Positions 57,056-64,000 of a stretch of DNA of 64,000 bases are shown one piece after another. A program made the position numbers and the translations under genes. How positions within the stretch are numbered: the first letter of the stretch is position 1; the number at the start of each line of letters is the position of its first letter. The DNA lies in NCBI RefSeq assembly GCF_038246755.1, contig NZ_CP134706.1, positions 186,001-250,000 of the forward strand, read 5' to 3'. This stretch comes from Micromonospora sp. FIMYZ51 (GTDB taxonomy: Bacteria; Actinomycetota; Actinomycetes; Mycobacteriales; Micromonosporaceae). The notes beneath the pieces are model-generated. The model was not told the DNA's origin and searched no databases. It saw nothing but the letters and a program-made list of their open reading frames with translations.

Positions 57056-57695
57056 CCTGACTGCATCGGAGAGTGCGATCCTCGTCGTGCTGATGGCCGA
57101 GGCGCGGGAGGTGCTGAACACCGAGCTGCGCGACCGGTACGGCCTGGACGTACGCAAGCCCCAGCGCGACAAGCTCACCCGCCTGCACTATGTGGCGGCC
57201 CGCAAGAGCGGATCCACGTACGCCCTCCAACTGGACGACAAGGGCTGGGTACGGGTGCAGCACGACTTTGATTTCACGCTCCGCGGCGCGGCGGCGCTCG
57301 GCGCGGCGTTGACCGCCCTACAGAACAGCCTGCGCGAGCGGGTCCTGGCCCGGAGCGGCTGCGCCACCCTCACCGAACTCTTCGCGTTGAGCGACGTACG
57401 CGCGCCCGCCGCGCCCGCCGTCCCGGCGCCGCCCGGATCGCTGCCGGCGCGCGTGGTCAGTGCGTACCACGCGCTCGCGGCCGAACCCGGGGCCTGGGTG
57501 AGCCTGCGCCGGCTGCGCCCGTTCTTCGCCGACCTGCCCCGCGAGGAGTTGGACGACGCCCTGCGGCAGCTCAGCCGCTCCAACGGCGTGCACCTCACCC
57601 CGGAGTCGAATCAGAAGACGCTCACCGAGGCGGACATCAAGGCCGCCCTGCGCCTCGGTGGACAGGAGAACCATCTGCTGGCGATCGGCGTGTGA
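57042..57695 (+). CDS. Winged-helix-like small protein of the nuclease-ATPase operon
   Basis: The ATG has GGAAGGA upstream. The 217-aa product has two segments that look like winged helices. One is N-terminal (SESAILVVLMAEAREVLNTE, DKLTRLHYVAARKSGSTYAL, DDKGWVRVQHDF) and one is C-terminal (VSAYHALAAEPGAWVSLRRL, DDALRQLSRSNGVHLTPESN). They are joined by a Pro/Ala linker. It overlaps both neighbours, so it is probably a stoichiometric partner, for example a DNA- or substrate-contacting adaptor between nuclease and ATPase. I do not recognise a named family. Confidence 0.7.
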   Translation: MAGDDLTASESAILVVLMAEAREVLNTELRDRYGLDVRKPQRDKLTRLHYVAARKSGSTYALQLDDKGWVRVQHDFDFTLRGAAALGAALTALQNSLRERVLARSGCATLTELFALSDVRAPAAPAVPAPPGSLPARVVSAYHALAAEPGAWVSLRRLRPFFADLPREELDDALRQLSRSNGVHLTPESNQKTLTEADIKAALRLGGQENHLLAIGV

Positions 57696-60600
57696 TGAAG
57701 GAGGCGGAACGCGCCGCCCTCGCGGCACTGCGGTTCAACTGGGCACCGGTACCCGACGACGTGTGGCGACCACTGCCGTTCCACATCGACGGCCTGCATG
57801 CCCCGGTGCTCCGGGAGGTGCTCGCCGGCGTGGACGAGGCCGGGGCGAGCACCGACGGCAGCCCGCTCGGCCTGGTGGTCCAGGGTCAGCGTGGGTCCGG
57901 CAAGACCCACCTGCTGGGCTGGGTCCGGCAGCAGGTGCAGCAGCAGGGCGGCTACTTCTTCCTGGTGAGCCTGCTCGACACCGGCAGCTTCTGGGACAGC
58001 GTGCTGGCCGCGCTGCTGGACGGCCTGGCTCGGCCGGTGCCCGGTGGTCCGCAGACCCAGCTCAAACTTCTGTTGCAGCGCCTGTCGGCCCTGGTGGGAG
58101 CGCCCCGGACGGCACGCCGGGCGGTCATGGGTGACACCGAGCTGACCCGGGCGGCACTCGACGCCTTCCTGACCGGGCTCGGTGACTTCGATCGGCACGC
58201 GGCCCGGATGTGCCAGGAGACCGCGCGAGCGCTGGCGCTGAGCGCCTCCGAGGACATCGCGCATCGTGACCTCGCGGAGAACTACTTCCTCTCCGGGGCG
58301 GAGGTGGTTCCCGGTGAACGGGCGGCGTGGGGCATGCGGCGCGCACCACGTTCGGCCCAGCAGATCGTGCAGGACCTCTCCTGGCTGCTGGCGCTCACCG
58401 GTCCGTCGGTCGTGGCGATCGACCAGATCGACACGCTGATCGCCCAGTTGGCGATCCAGAGCGATCCCGCCCTGGTCGGCGCCGCCGCGATGAGCCCCGA
58501 ACAGGCGCTGATGCTGGCCCGGATGGCGGACGGGCTGATGTCGCTGCGGCAGAGCACGCGACGGACACTTACCGTCCTGGCCTGCATCCCGAACTCGTGG
58601 ACCATCATCAAGTCCACCGCCACCGACACGGTGGCCGACCGGTTCCGCGAGACGCCGACGCTGCGTCGGATCGACGACGCCGACCTGGGCCGGGCGATGA
58701 TCGAGAAGCGGTTCACGCTCCGCTACCAGGAGGTCGGGTTCATCCCGCCGTACCCGTCGTGGCCGGTTTCCCCGCGCGCCTTCGCCGGGGCGGGGGATTT
58801 CACGCCGCGTCAGTTGCTTATCGAGATCGACCGGCACATCCGCGCCTGCATCGCCGACAACGAGGTCCGGGAGTTGATGAGTCTCGGCGAGCCGCCGGCC
58901 GCAGAGCCGCGGGCGCCCCGACCCACCCCGATCCCTGCGGTCGGCGCGGAACTGGACCGCTACGACGCCCGCTTCGCCGAACTGCGCGACGCCGCCGACA
59001 CCATCACCCCACGCAGGCGGGTGTCGGAGGACCAGGAGATGCCGGCACTGCTCGCCGCCGGGCTCACCGCCTGGATTCTGGAGCGCGGCGACGCCGGGGA
59101 GGCGTTCAGCGTCGATTCGCCCCCGAGCACCGACCCGCCGCTGCACGCCCGGCTACGCCTCACGCTCGACGAACGCACCGAGGACCAGGTGCACTGGTGT
59201 TTCCGGGCGATCAGCGACGACCACCACGGCAACGCGGCGCTGGCTCGGCTCCGCAAGGCGTGTGTCGCCGCCGCGCTCCCCGCCGGCCTGACCAGACGCA
59301 AGTTGTTTCTGCTGCGCAACCGCGAATGGTCCAGCAGCGCGGCCACCCAGCGGGCCGTCGCCACGTTCACCGAGGCCGGTGGGCAGACCATCGGCCTCGA
59401 CGACGAGGATCTGCGCATTCTCTCCGCGCTGCGGGTCATGCTCGCCGAGGCCACGATGGACCTCCAGGGCTGGTTGGTTGAGCGCCGGCCGACCCGGGAC
59501 CTCAAGTTCCTCCAGCATGCACTTGCCGACATCGACGGCTGGCAGGCCGCGCCGACGGCCGGTAGCCCACCCCCGACGGCCGGTAGCCCATCCCCGACGG
59601 CCGTGGGGATGGCGCCGCCGTCGGCCGAGCCGGCGTTTGTCATCGGGTACGGGCACGACGACGAGAAGCCGGCAGCGTTGGCGCTCGAGACGCTCCGGAA
59701 GCACGCCACGATCTTCGCTGGCTCAGGTTCCGGCAAGACCGTGCTCATCCGCCGGATCGTGGAGGAATGCGCCCTGCAAGGTGTCTCCGCCATCGTCCTC
59801 GACCCCAACAACGACCTGGCCCGCCTCGGCGAGAGCTGGCCCACCCCGCCCGCGCAGTGGCGACCGGGTGACCCCGCGAAGGCACAGGACTATCTGGCCC
59901 ACACCGACGTCATGGTCTGGACGCCTCGGCGTACGGCGGGCCGCCCGCTGAGTTTCCAGCCACTGCCCGATTTCACCGGCGTGCGTGACGACCCGGACGA
60001 GTTCGCCGAGGCGGTGGAGGCGGCCGTCGCCTCCCTCGCGCCACGGGCCATGGTCACCGGCCGGGCCAGCCGGGCGCATCTGGGGCTGGCGGTGCTGCGC
60101 AAGGCCGTCGAGCACTACGGTCGCCGCGGCGGCTCGCGGTTGCAGGGCCTGATCGACACGCTGGCCGACCTGCCGGACGGAATCATCGACCTCGATGACG
60201 CCGACAAGATCGGTCTCGGGCTCGCGCAGACGTTGACCGCCGCCATGGTGAACGACCCGCTCTTCGGTGGCGAGGGCACGCCGATGGATCCCGGAGTGCT
60301 GCTCACCCCCGAGCCGGGCAAGCGGGCCCGGGTCTCGGTCATCAGCCTCATCGGCCTGCCCTCCGACGACGTACGCCAGAGCTTCGTCAACCAGCTTCAG
60401 TTGGCGCTCTTTGCCTGGATCAAGAAGAACCCCGCCGGTGACCGCCCGCTACTTGGCCTGCTTGTGATGGACGAGGCGCAGACGTTCGCCCCGTCCGGAG
60501 CGATGACGGCCTGTACGCAGAGCACGCTGGCGCTGGCCGCCCAGGCCCGCAAGTACGGCCTCGGATTGATCTTCGCCACGCAGGCGCCGAAGGGGCTGCA

Positions 60601-60904
60601 CAACCGGATCCCCGGCAACGCGGCGACGCAGCTCTACGGCCTGATGAACAGCCCGATCCAGATCGAGGCGGCACGCGATATGGCCCGAGCCAAGGGCGGC
60701 GACGTACCGGACATCTCCCGGCTGACCACCGGCGAGTTCTACCTCGCCGCCGAAGGCGCTGCACCGCAGAAGATCAGGACACCGCTGTCGCTGACCCACC
60801 ATCCGCGTAGCCCGCTGACCGCCGAGGAAGTGCTGGCCCGGGCTGCGGGAGGGCGGCTGTACCATGGCGCGTCGACCAGCCACGAGCCGCTGGGTGCTGC
60901 CTGA
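57695..60904 (+). CDS. Dual P-loop ATPase with C-terminal HerA/FtsK-like motor
   Basis: ATG 57695 overlaps the preceding TGA (TGATG); GTG 57692 is an alternative. The 1069-aa protein holds two ATPase modules. The N-terminal AAA+ type has Walker A VQGQRGSGKTHLLGWV near residue 65 and Walker B VVAIDQIDTL near residue 240. The C-terminal HerA/DUF87-type has Walker A FAGSGSGKTVLIRRI near residue 680, Walker B LLVMDEAQTF near residue 925, and LIFATQAPKGL as sensor. A 21-bp repeat encodes a Pro/Thr/Ser linker before the second module. HerA-like motors pump or unwind DNA with partner nucleases, which matches the operon. Confidence 0.8.
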   Translation: MKEAERAALAALRFNWAPVPDDVWRPLPFHIDGLHAPVLREVLAGVDEAGASTDGSPLGLVVQGQRGSGKTHLLGWVRQQVQQQGGYFFLVSLLDTGSFWDSVLAALLDGLARPVPGGPQTQLKLLLQRLSALVGAPRTARRAVMGDTELTRAALDAFLTGLGDFDRHAARMCQETARALALSASEDIAHRDLAENYFLSGAEVVPGERAAWGMRRAPRSAQQIVQDLSWLLALTGPSVVAIDQIDTLIAQLAIQSDPALVGAAAMSPEQALMLARMADGLMSLRQSTRRTLTVLACIPNSWTIIKSTATDTVADRFRETPTLRRIDDADLGRAMIEKRFTLRYQEVGFIPPYPSWPVSPRAFAGAGDFTPRQLLIEIDRHIRACIADNEVRELMSLGEPPAAEPRAPRPTPIPAVGAELDRYDARFAELRDAADTITPRRRVSEDQEMPALLAAGLTAWILERGDAGEAFSVDSPPSTDPPLHARLRLTLDERTEDQVHWCFRAISDDHHGNAALARLRKACVAAALPAGLTRRKLFLLRNREWSSSAATQRAVATFTEAGGQTIGLDDEDLRILSALRVMLAEATMDLQGWLVERRPTRDLKFLQHALADIDGWQAAPTAGSPPPTAGSPSPTAVGMAPPSAEPAFVIGYGHDDEKPAALALETLRKHATIFAGSGSGKTVLIRRIVEECALQGVSAIVLDPNNDLARLGESWPTPPAQWRPGDPAKAQDYLAHTDVMVWTPRRTAGRPLSFQPLPDFTGVRDDPDEFAEAVEAAVASLAPRAMVTGRASRAHLGLAVLRKAVEHYGRRGGSRLQGLIDTLADLPDGIIDLDDADKIGLGLAQTLTAAMVNDPLFGGEGTPMDPGVLLTPEPGKRARVSVISLIGLPSDDVRQSFVNQLQLALFAWIKKNPAGDRPLLGLLVMDEAQTFAPSGAMTACTQSTLALAAQARKYGLGLIFATQAPKGLHNRIPGNAATQLYGLMNSPIQIEAARDMARAKGGDVPDISRLTTGEFYLAAEGAAPQKIRTPLSLTHHPRSPLTAEEVLARAAGGRLYHGASTSHEPLGAA

Positions 60905-60920
60905 GCTGGAGTGAGTTCCG

Positions 60921-61703
60921 ATGCCGTTCACCCTGAGCCACCTTGCCGTGGTCCTGCCCCTGCGCCGTGGACCGCTCGTCGTCTCGGCCCTGGCCGCCGG
61001 GTCCGTGGCACCGGATCTGCCGTACGTCCTTCCGCAGGCCACCTCGGCCGACTGGGGCTGGTACAGCAACTACAACCTGACGTACACACACCAACTCGGC
61101 ACCGGGATGCTCGCCGGTACGATCACGGCGGTCCTCCTGGTCGCCCTCTTTCACCACCTGCTCAAACGCCCGTTGATCGCCCTGCTGCCACCGGCCGCCG
61201 CAGCCCGTCTGACGGGGGCTGCCGAGCGATTCAACTGGGCGGGGCCCCAGCAGTTCGCCTGGGTCGCGGTGTCCGCGGCGACGGGCGTCCTCACCCATCT
61301 GGCCTGGGATGGGCTCGTGCACGACAACGGCGCAGCCTGGTGGTCGCCGCTGCCGGACACCAGAAGCGTCACCGAGGGTTTGTGGTGGGCGAGCACGCTT
61401 GTCGGAGCCCTGGCACTCGCCGTGTGGCTGCACCGTTGGTGGCGCAACACACCGCGGGGACGGTCCGGAACGCTGCGCCCCGCCGTCCGGTGGACCACCC
61501 TCGCGGCACTTGTCGTCGCCGGCATGCTCGGGGCCGTCTACCAGGTCATGAAGCATGGCGACAACCCGCTCGACGCCCTTCGCTCGATAGCCGTCCTGCG
61601 CGGCGCGGTGAGTGGCGGGATGTCCGGTCTTGGGGCCGCTGTGCTTTTCTACGCCATCCTCTGGCGGATCCGATGGCGGAGTATGAGCGCCCCGGTCGCA
61701 TAG
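60921..61703 (+). CDS. DUF4184 family membrane protein
   Basis: The 260-aa product begins MPFTLSHLAVVLPLRRGPLV with the conserved Ser-His, and has PDLPYVLP and THLAWDGLVHDN. It has about five hydrophobic helices in the usual DUF4184 pattern, which is distantly like membrane-bound metal-dependent hydrolases. It lies 16 bp after the ATPase gene, so it could be co-transcribed, but the family is widespread outside such operons and its role here is open. GGAGTGAG precedes the ATG. Confidence 0.8.
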   Translation: MPFTLSHLAVVLPLRRGPLVVSALAAGSVAPDLPYVLPQATSADWGWYSNYNLTYTHQLGTGMLAGTITAVLLVALFHHLLKRPLIALLPPAAAARLTGAAERFNWAGPQQFAWVAVSAATGVLTHLAWDGLVHDNGAAWWSPLPDTRSVTEGLWWASTLVGALALAVWLHRWWRNTPRGRSGTLRPAVRWTTLAALVVAGMLGAVYQVMKHGDNPLDALRSIAVLRGAVSGGMSGLGAAVLFYAILWRIRWRSMSAPVA

Positions 61704-61937
61704 CCGCCACCCACCGCGTCGCCTACAACATGCCTGATGCCAAGACCCATCTGTCACGCATCATCGAGCGGGTGGAACGCGGCGAGGAGATCATCATCGA
61801 CCGGGCGGGCACCCCGGTGGCGACGGTCGTACCGCTGGTCCGGCGGGCTAACCGCACCGCAGTCGGCTCACTCGCCGGCCAACTGGACCTCTCAGACAAA
61901 CGCCGAAATCGCCGACGACTTCGGCATCGGCGCGTGA
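61673..61937 (+). pseudogene. Phd/YefM-type antitoxin remnant, frameshifted
   Basis: VAYNMPDAKTHLSRIIERVE followed by RGEEIIIDRAGTPVATVVPL is a clear Phd/YefM N-terminal domain, and the frame is good through GSLAGQLDLS. The natural-looking end NAEIADDFGIGA with its TGA at 61935-61937 is in another frame, so a small deletion occurred around 61890-61905. The restored TGA overlaps the toxin GTG (GTGA), as in intact modules. The start is uncertain (ATG 61673 or 61730). Confidence 0.7.
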
Positions 61938-62090
61938 AACTGCTGCTGGACACTCACGTCGCGCTCTGGGCCATCACCGGCGACCCGACCCTCGGCACCG
62001 AGTTGCTCGACCGCAATCATCGAAGGGCTGACCCTCGCCTCTCGCGACGCGTCGATAGCGCTGTACGACGTGGACATCCTCAAGGTGTGA
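61934..62090 (+). pseudogene. VapC-type PIN toxin with internal deletion
   Basis: VKLLLDTHVALWAITGDPTL is the standard VapC start with the first catalytic Asp. After TELLDRN the frame breaks, and in another frame IIEGLTLASRDASIALYDVD ends with ILKV and a TGA at 62088-62090, the typical VapC C terminus. About 80-90 middle residues, including other acidic residues, are missing. The toxin must be inactive. Confidence 0.75.
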
Positions 62091-62134
62091 TCTGCCGCCT
62101 CGCAGGTGTCGACCCTGCGTCTGGGATCCGAGCT

Positions 62135-62169
62135 GGACGCCGCCCCCGGACAACCCGGGAGCGGCGTCC
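62135..62169 (-). terminator. Hairpin after the zincin gene
   Basis: GGACGCCGC (62135-62143) pairs with GCGGCGTCC (62161-62169), continued by CCCGG/CCGGG across one mismatch. It starts 7 bp beyond the stop codon at 62176. Confidence 0.8.
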
Positions 62170-62175
62170 CGACAA

Positions 62176-63846
62176 CTACGGCGTGTACGTGACGCCAGGG
62201 AAGTCGATCTTCGCCTGGTCGAGCTGTGCCTGCCACGTCGAGTGCCACCCGAATGCGGTTTGCGCCAGCGACAGCTGGTTGGCGCCGGTCGCGCCGCTCC
62301 AGAAGTGCACGAACTCACCCATGTTCATGTCCCTCGCGTACAAGCCGTTGAACTGGTGATAGTGCTGCGACAACAGCTGGAAGTAGTTGTTCAGTGTGGT
62401 GGCACCGCTGTAGGTGTCGGTGATCGGGTAGAACCACTGGGTGAACCAGTCCGTCGTCGCCGCCGGGAACCCGTCGACCGGGTCGGTCGACTTGTCGTTG
62501 TACCAGCGGGTTGCGTCGGCGGTGAGGCCGGCCCCCAGGTAGGCCCAGTACTGGAAGATTTCGCACCACTTGCTGTCACTCCAGATCTGGTACGCCGGGG
62601 AGTTGACGATGCCGTAGCCGGCGAACTCGATCAGGTGCCCGATCTCGTGCGCGATCACGTCACGCTTGGTGGCGGTCGAAGTGCTCCAGTCGGAGTCGTA
62701 CATGTCGATCGTGCTGTGGTAATTCGTGTGCGGGTGCGCAAAGAACTGGGCGCTTCCGCCCGGGCCCGGGTCGTTGTGCAGCGTCACCCAGAGCCGCTGA
62801 CCCTGCATCGCGGGATAGGATGCGCGCACGTGAGCGTAGATCTCCTGGATGTAGGTGACCACCCAACTCAGGTTGGTGGGCACCTGCGGATCACGGTAGA
62901 TCACCACGTCGCTGGTGGCAGACACGAGCGTGAGCAACTCGTTGGGGCCGCCGGAACCGTGGTACGCCTCCGTGTACGTTGCCGGCGGAGTCGAGCTCAG
63001 TGTGGTGACCGCGCTGCTGGTCGCGTACGACGAGTTGGTCGTGCCGAGCGCGCGGACCCGGTAGGTGTAGCTGGTGCTTCCATTGCGGCCCAGGTCGTAG
63101 TACCTGGTCGTGCCGATCGGCAGGTTCTTGACGAGACTCCACGAGCCGGAGCCCACCCTGCGCTCCAGGCCGTACCCCGTTTCGTACCTGGTGTTGTCGC
63201 TCCACGTGATCTGGACCTGCTCGTCGGAGACCGCGGTGGCGACGATCCCGCTGGGCGCGGCGGGCGCCGGCACCGTGCCGGTCGTGGTTCCGAATATCTG
63301 TAGCTCGGCGATCTGAAAGTCCGGGGAGCCGTTGTTGGCCGTGGTCCGCAATTGGTAGTAGCGGTAGGAACCGGCGTTGGCGAACGAGTACGTCTTCTTC
63401 GCGAACCGCTCAACGAAGGTCTGATTCGTCTGGGTGTTCAGTGTGGTCCACGTCGTGCCGTTCGTTGACGCCTCGAAGACCCAGTCCTTCGGGTCGCGGT
63501 CCGCGGAGTCGTTGGCGGACGTGACGCTGTAGCCGGTAACCACGGCGGCATTGTTGGCGATGAAGCGCACCCATGGCGTCGGGGTCGCCCGGAAGTACTT
63601 CGTGTACGGCGTATTATCGATGATCTTGTCAATGCCCTCGACCCCGGTGGTGTTGTACGGGTCGCTCACCGTGCCCGGCAGGTCGGTGATGTCGACCGGG
63701 CCGGCGACCAAACTCACCGGCCCGAGCTCGCGTGCCCCGCCCACCAGCGCCAGCCCGGCGACGAGCGCTAGGAGCGTAAACGTGGAGAGGGCCGAGGCCC
63801 ACAATCCACCGCGCCGGACCCGGGTCCCATCTGCCTGAAATCTCAT
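62176..63846 (-). CDS. Secreted HEIGH-motif metalloprotease-like protein with discoidin-like and Fn3-like domains
   Basis: The 556-aa product starts with a signal peptide (ALSTFTLLALVAGLALVGG). A discoidin/F5-F8-like segment follows (YFRATPTPWVRFIANNAAVV, WVFEASTNGTTWTTLNTQ, YRYYQLRTTANNGSPDFQIA). A fibronectin type III domain (APSGIVATAVSDEQVQITWS) comes next. The C-terminal domain has HEIGHLIEFAGYG, a zincin HExxH variant with Gly in place of the second hydrophobic residue, followed by conserved aromatic residues. It is likely an extracellular glycan- or surface-targeted peptidase, but the peptidase family is not certain. Confidence 0.8.
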   Translation of the reverse strand: MRFQADGTRVRRGGLWASALSTFTLLALVAGLALVGGARELGPVSLVAGPVDITDLPGTVSDPYNTTGVEGIDKIIDNTPYTKYFRATPTPWVRFIANNAAVVTGYSVTSANDSADRDPKDWVFEASTNGTTWTTLNTQTNQTFVERFAKKTYSFANAGSYRYYQLRTTANNGSPDFQIAELQIFGTTTGTVPAPAAPSGIVATAVSDEQVQITWSDNTRYETGYGLERRVGSGSWSLVKNLPIGTTRYYDLGRNGSTSYTYRVRALGTTNSSYATSSAVTTLSSTPPATYTEAYHGSGGPNELLTLVSATSDVVIYRDPQVPTNLSWVVTYIQEIYAHVRASYPAMQGQRLWVTLHNDPGPGGSAQFFAHPHTNYHSTIDMYDSDWSTSTATKRDVIAHEIGHLIEFAGYGIVNSPAYQIWSDSKWCEIFQYWAYLGAGLTADATRWYNDKSTDPVDGFPAATTDWFTQWFYPITDTYSGATTLNNYFQLLSQHYHQFNGLYARDMNMGEFVHFWSGATGANQLSLAQTAFGWHSTWQAQLDQAKIDFPGVTYTP

Positions 63847-64000
63847 ACGTGACGCCCCTCTGATCGGTTCTCCCCCGTGCGCTGCGAGCGGCAGTGCGCG
63901 GCTACATAGGCACAGTTACATGCGTCACTGTGATTGCACTAGGTAACGACAATCACACAGACAGCAGTGCTCGGCGTCGATCCGCCGCCAGACGCGCTGA
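63847..64000. promoter_or_regulatory. Upstream region of the zincin gene with inverted repeat
   Basis: The perfect inverted repeat TGTGATTG (63929-63936) and CAATCACA (63950-63957), with a 13-bp spacer, lies about 85-110 bp upstream of the gene start in an AT-rich stretch. It is a candidate regulator site. The window ends here without another gene start. Confidence 0.45.

Noticed and set aside
60921..61703. DUF4184 gene as a core member of the nuclease-ATPase system
   Set aside because: There is a 16-bp gap rather than overlap, and the family occurs widely without such neighbours; membership is unproven.

Overview
The window is about 64 kb of very GC-rich actinobacterial chromosome with strong G/C third-position bias and many GTG starts. 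Several things point to Micromonosporaceae, probably Micromonospora or a close relative. These are a bldC gene, a purF-purM-DUF3073-valine dehydrogenase-bldC gene order that I recall from Streptomyces, a full actinobacterial Tad locus, and a GTTAACAAGGGGCCCTTCC-type dispersed repeat that I associate with Micromonospora. No rRNA, insertion sequence, prophage or CRISPR array is visible.

Layout. 0-10 kb: purine biosynthesis (purQ 3' end, purL, purF, purM) with a ComB-like phosphatase, a repeat-tailed membrane protein and a small sterol-carrier-family protein. 10-11.4 kb: a two-gene RiPP cassette, a radical SAM/SPASM maturase overlapping a 78-aa precursor whose tail carries aromatic-X-Asn triplets (AmcB/AmcA-like, three-residue cyclophane type). 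11.4-21.2 kb: housekeeping block with DUF3073, branched-chain amino acid dehydrogenase, bldC, a PPOX-fold protein, a methyltransferase, an EF-hand-like mini-protein, a 3-hydroxyacyl-CoA dehydrogenase/enoyl-CoA hydratase pair, and a substrate-binding lipoprotein whose two halves are in swapped order. 21.2-21.6 kb: tRNA-Glu, tRNA-Asp and tRNA-Phe. 21.8-22.6 kb: polysaccharide deacetylase. 22.6-28 kb: carotenoid cluster (crtE-crtI-idi-merR leftward, crtB rightward) with a CarH/LitR-like regulator. 28-31 kb: flavin disulfide oxidoreductase and a DUF2231-Rieske protein separated by a MITE-like palindrome. 30.7-41.2 kb: Tad/Flp-type secretion-pilus locus with a divergent prepilin peptidase. 41-50.2 kb: GH65 phosphorylase, GNAT, a TetR/DUF4386 pair with visible operators, histidine phosphatase, LysR with a divergent DapA-like gene, and a large secreted repeat protein. 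50.3-54.5 kb: accessory regulators (a frameshifted XRE gene, GntR, AraC) and an esterase. 54.5-62 kb: a low-complexity repeat protein, then a tightly overlapping operon of DUF559 nuclease, winged-helix-like protein and 1069-aa dual ATPase, followed by DUF4184 and a decayed Phd/VapC module. 62-64 kb: a secreted HEIGH zincin with discoidin-like and Fn3-like domains.

How the parts work together. The purine genes supply consecutive early steps of IMP synthesis. CrtE, CrtB and CrtI with Idi can build a red C40 backbone (lycopene type), plausibly under light/B12 control by the MerR protein. The Tad genes give a complete ATPase, platform, pseudopilin and peptidase set. The most system-like novelties are the cyclophane RiPP cassette and the DUF559-wHTH-dual ATPase operon, which has the nuclease-plus-HerA-like-motor logic of a DNA-processing or defence system. 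Direct evidence is the translated sequence and its overlaps. Functional statements rest on remembered family knowledge, since no search could be run.
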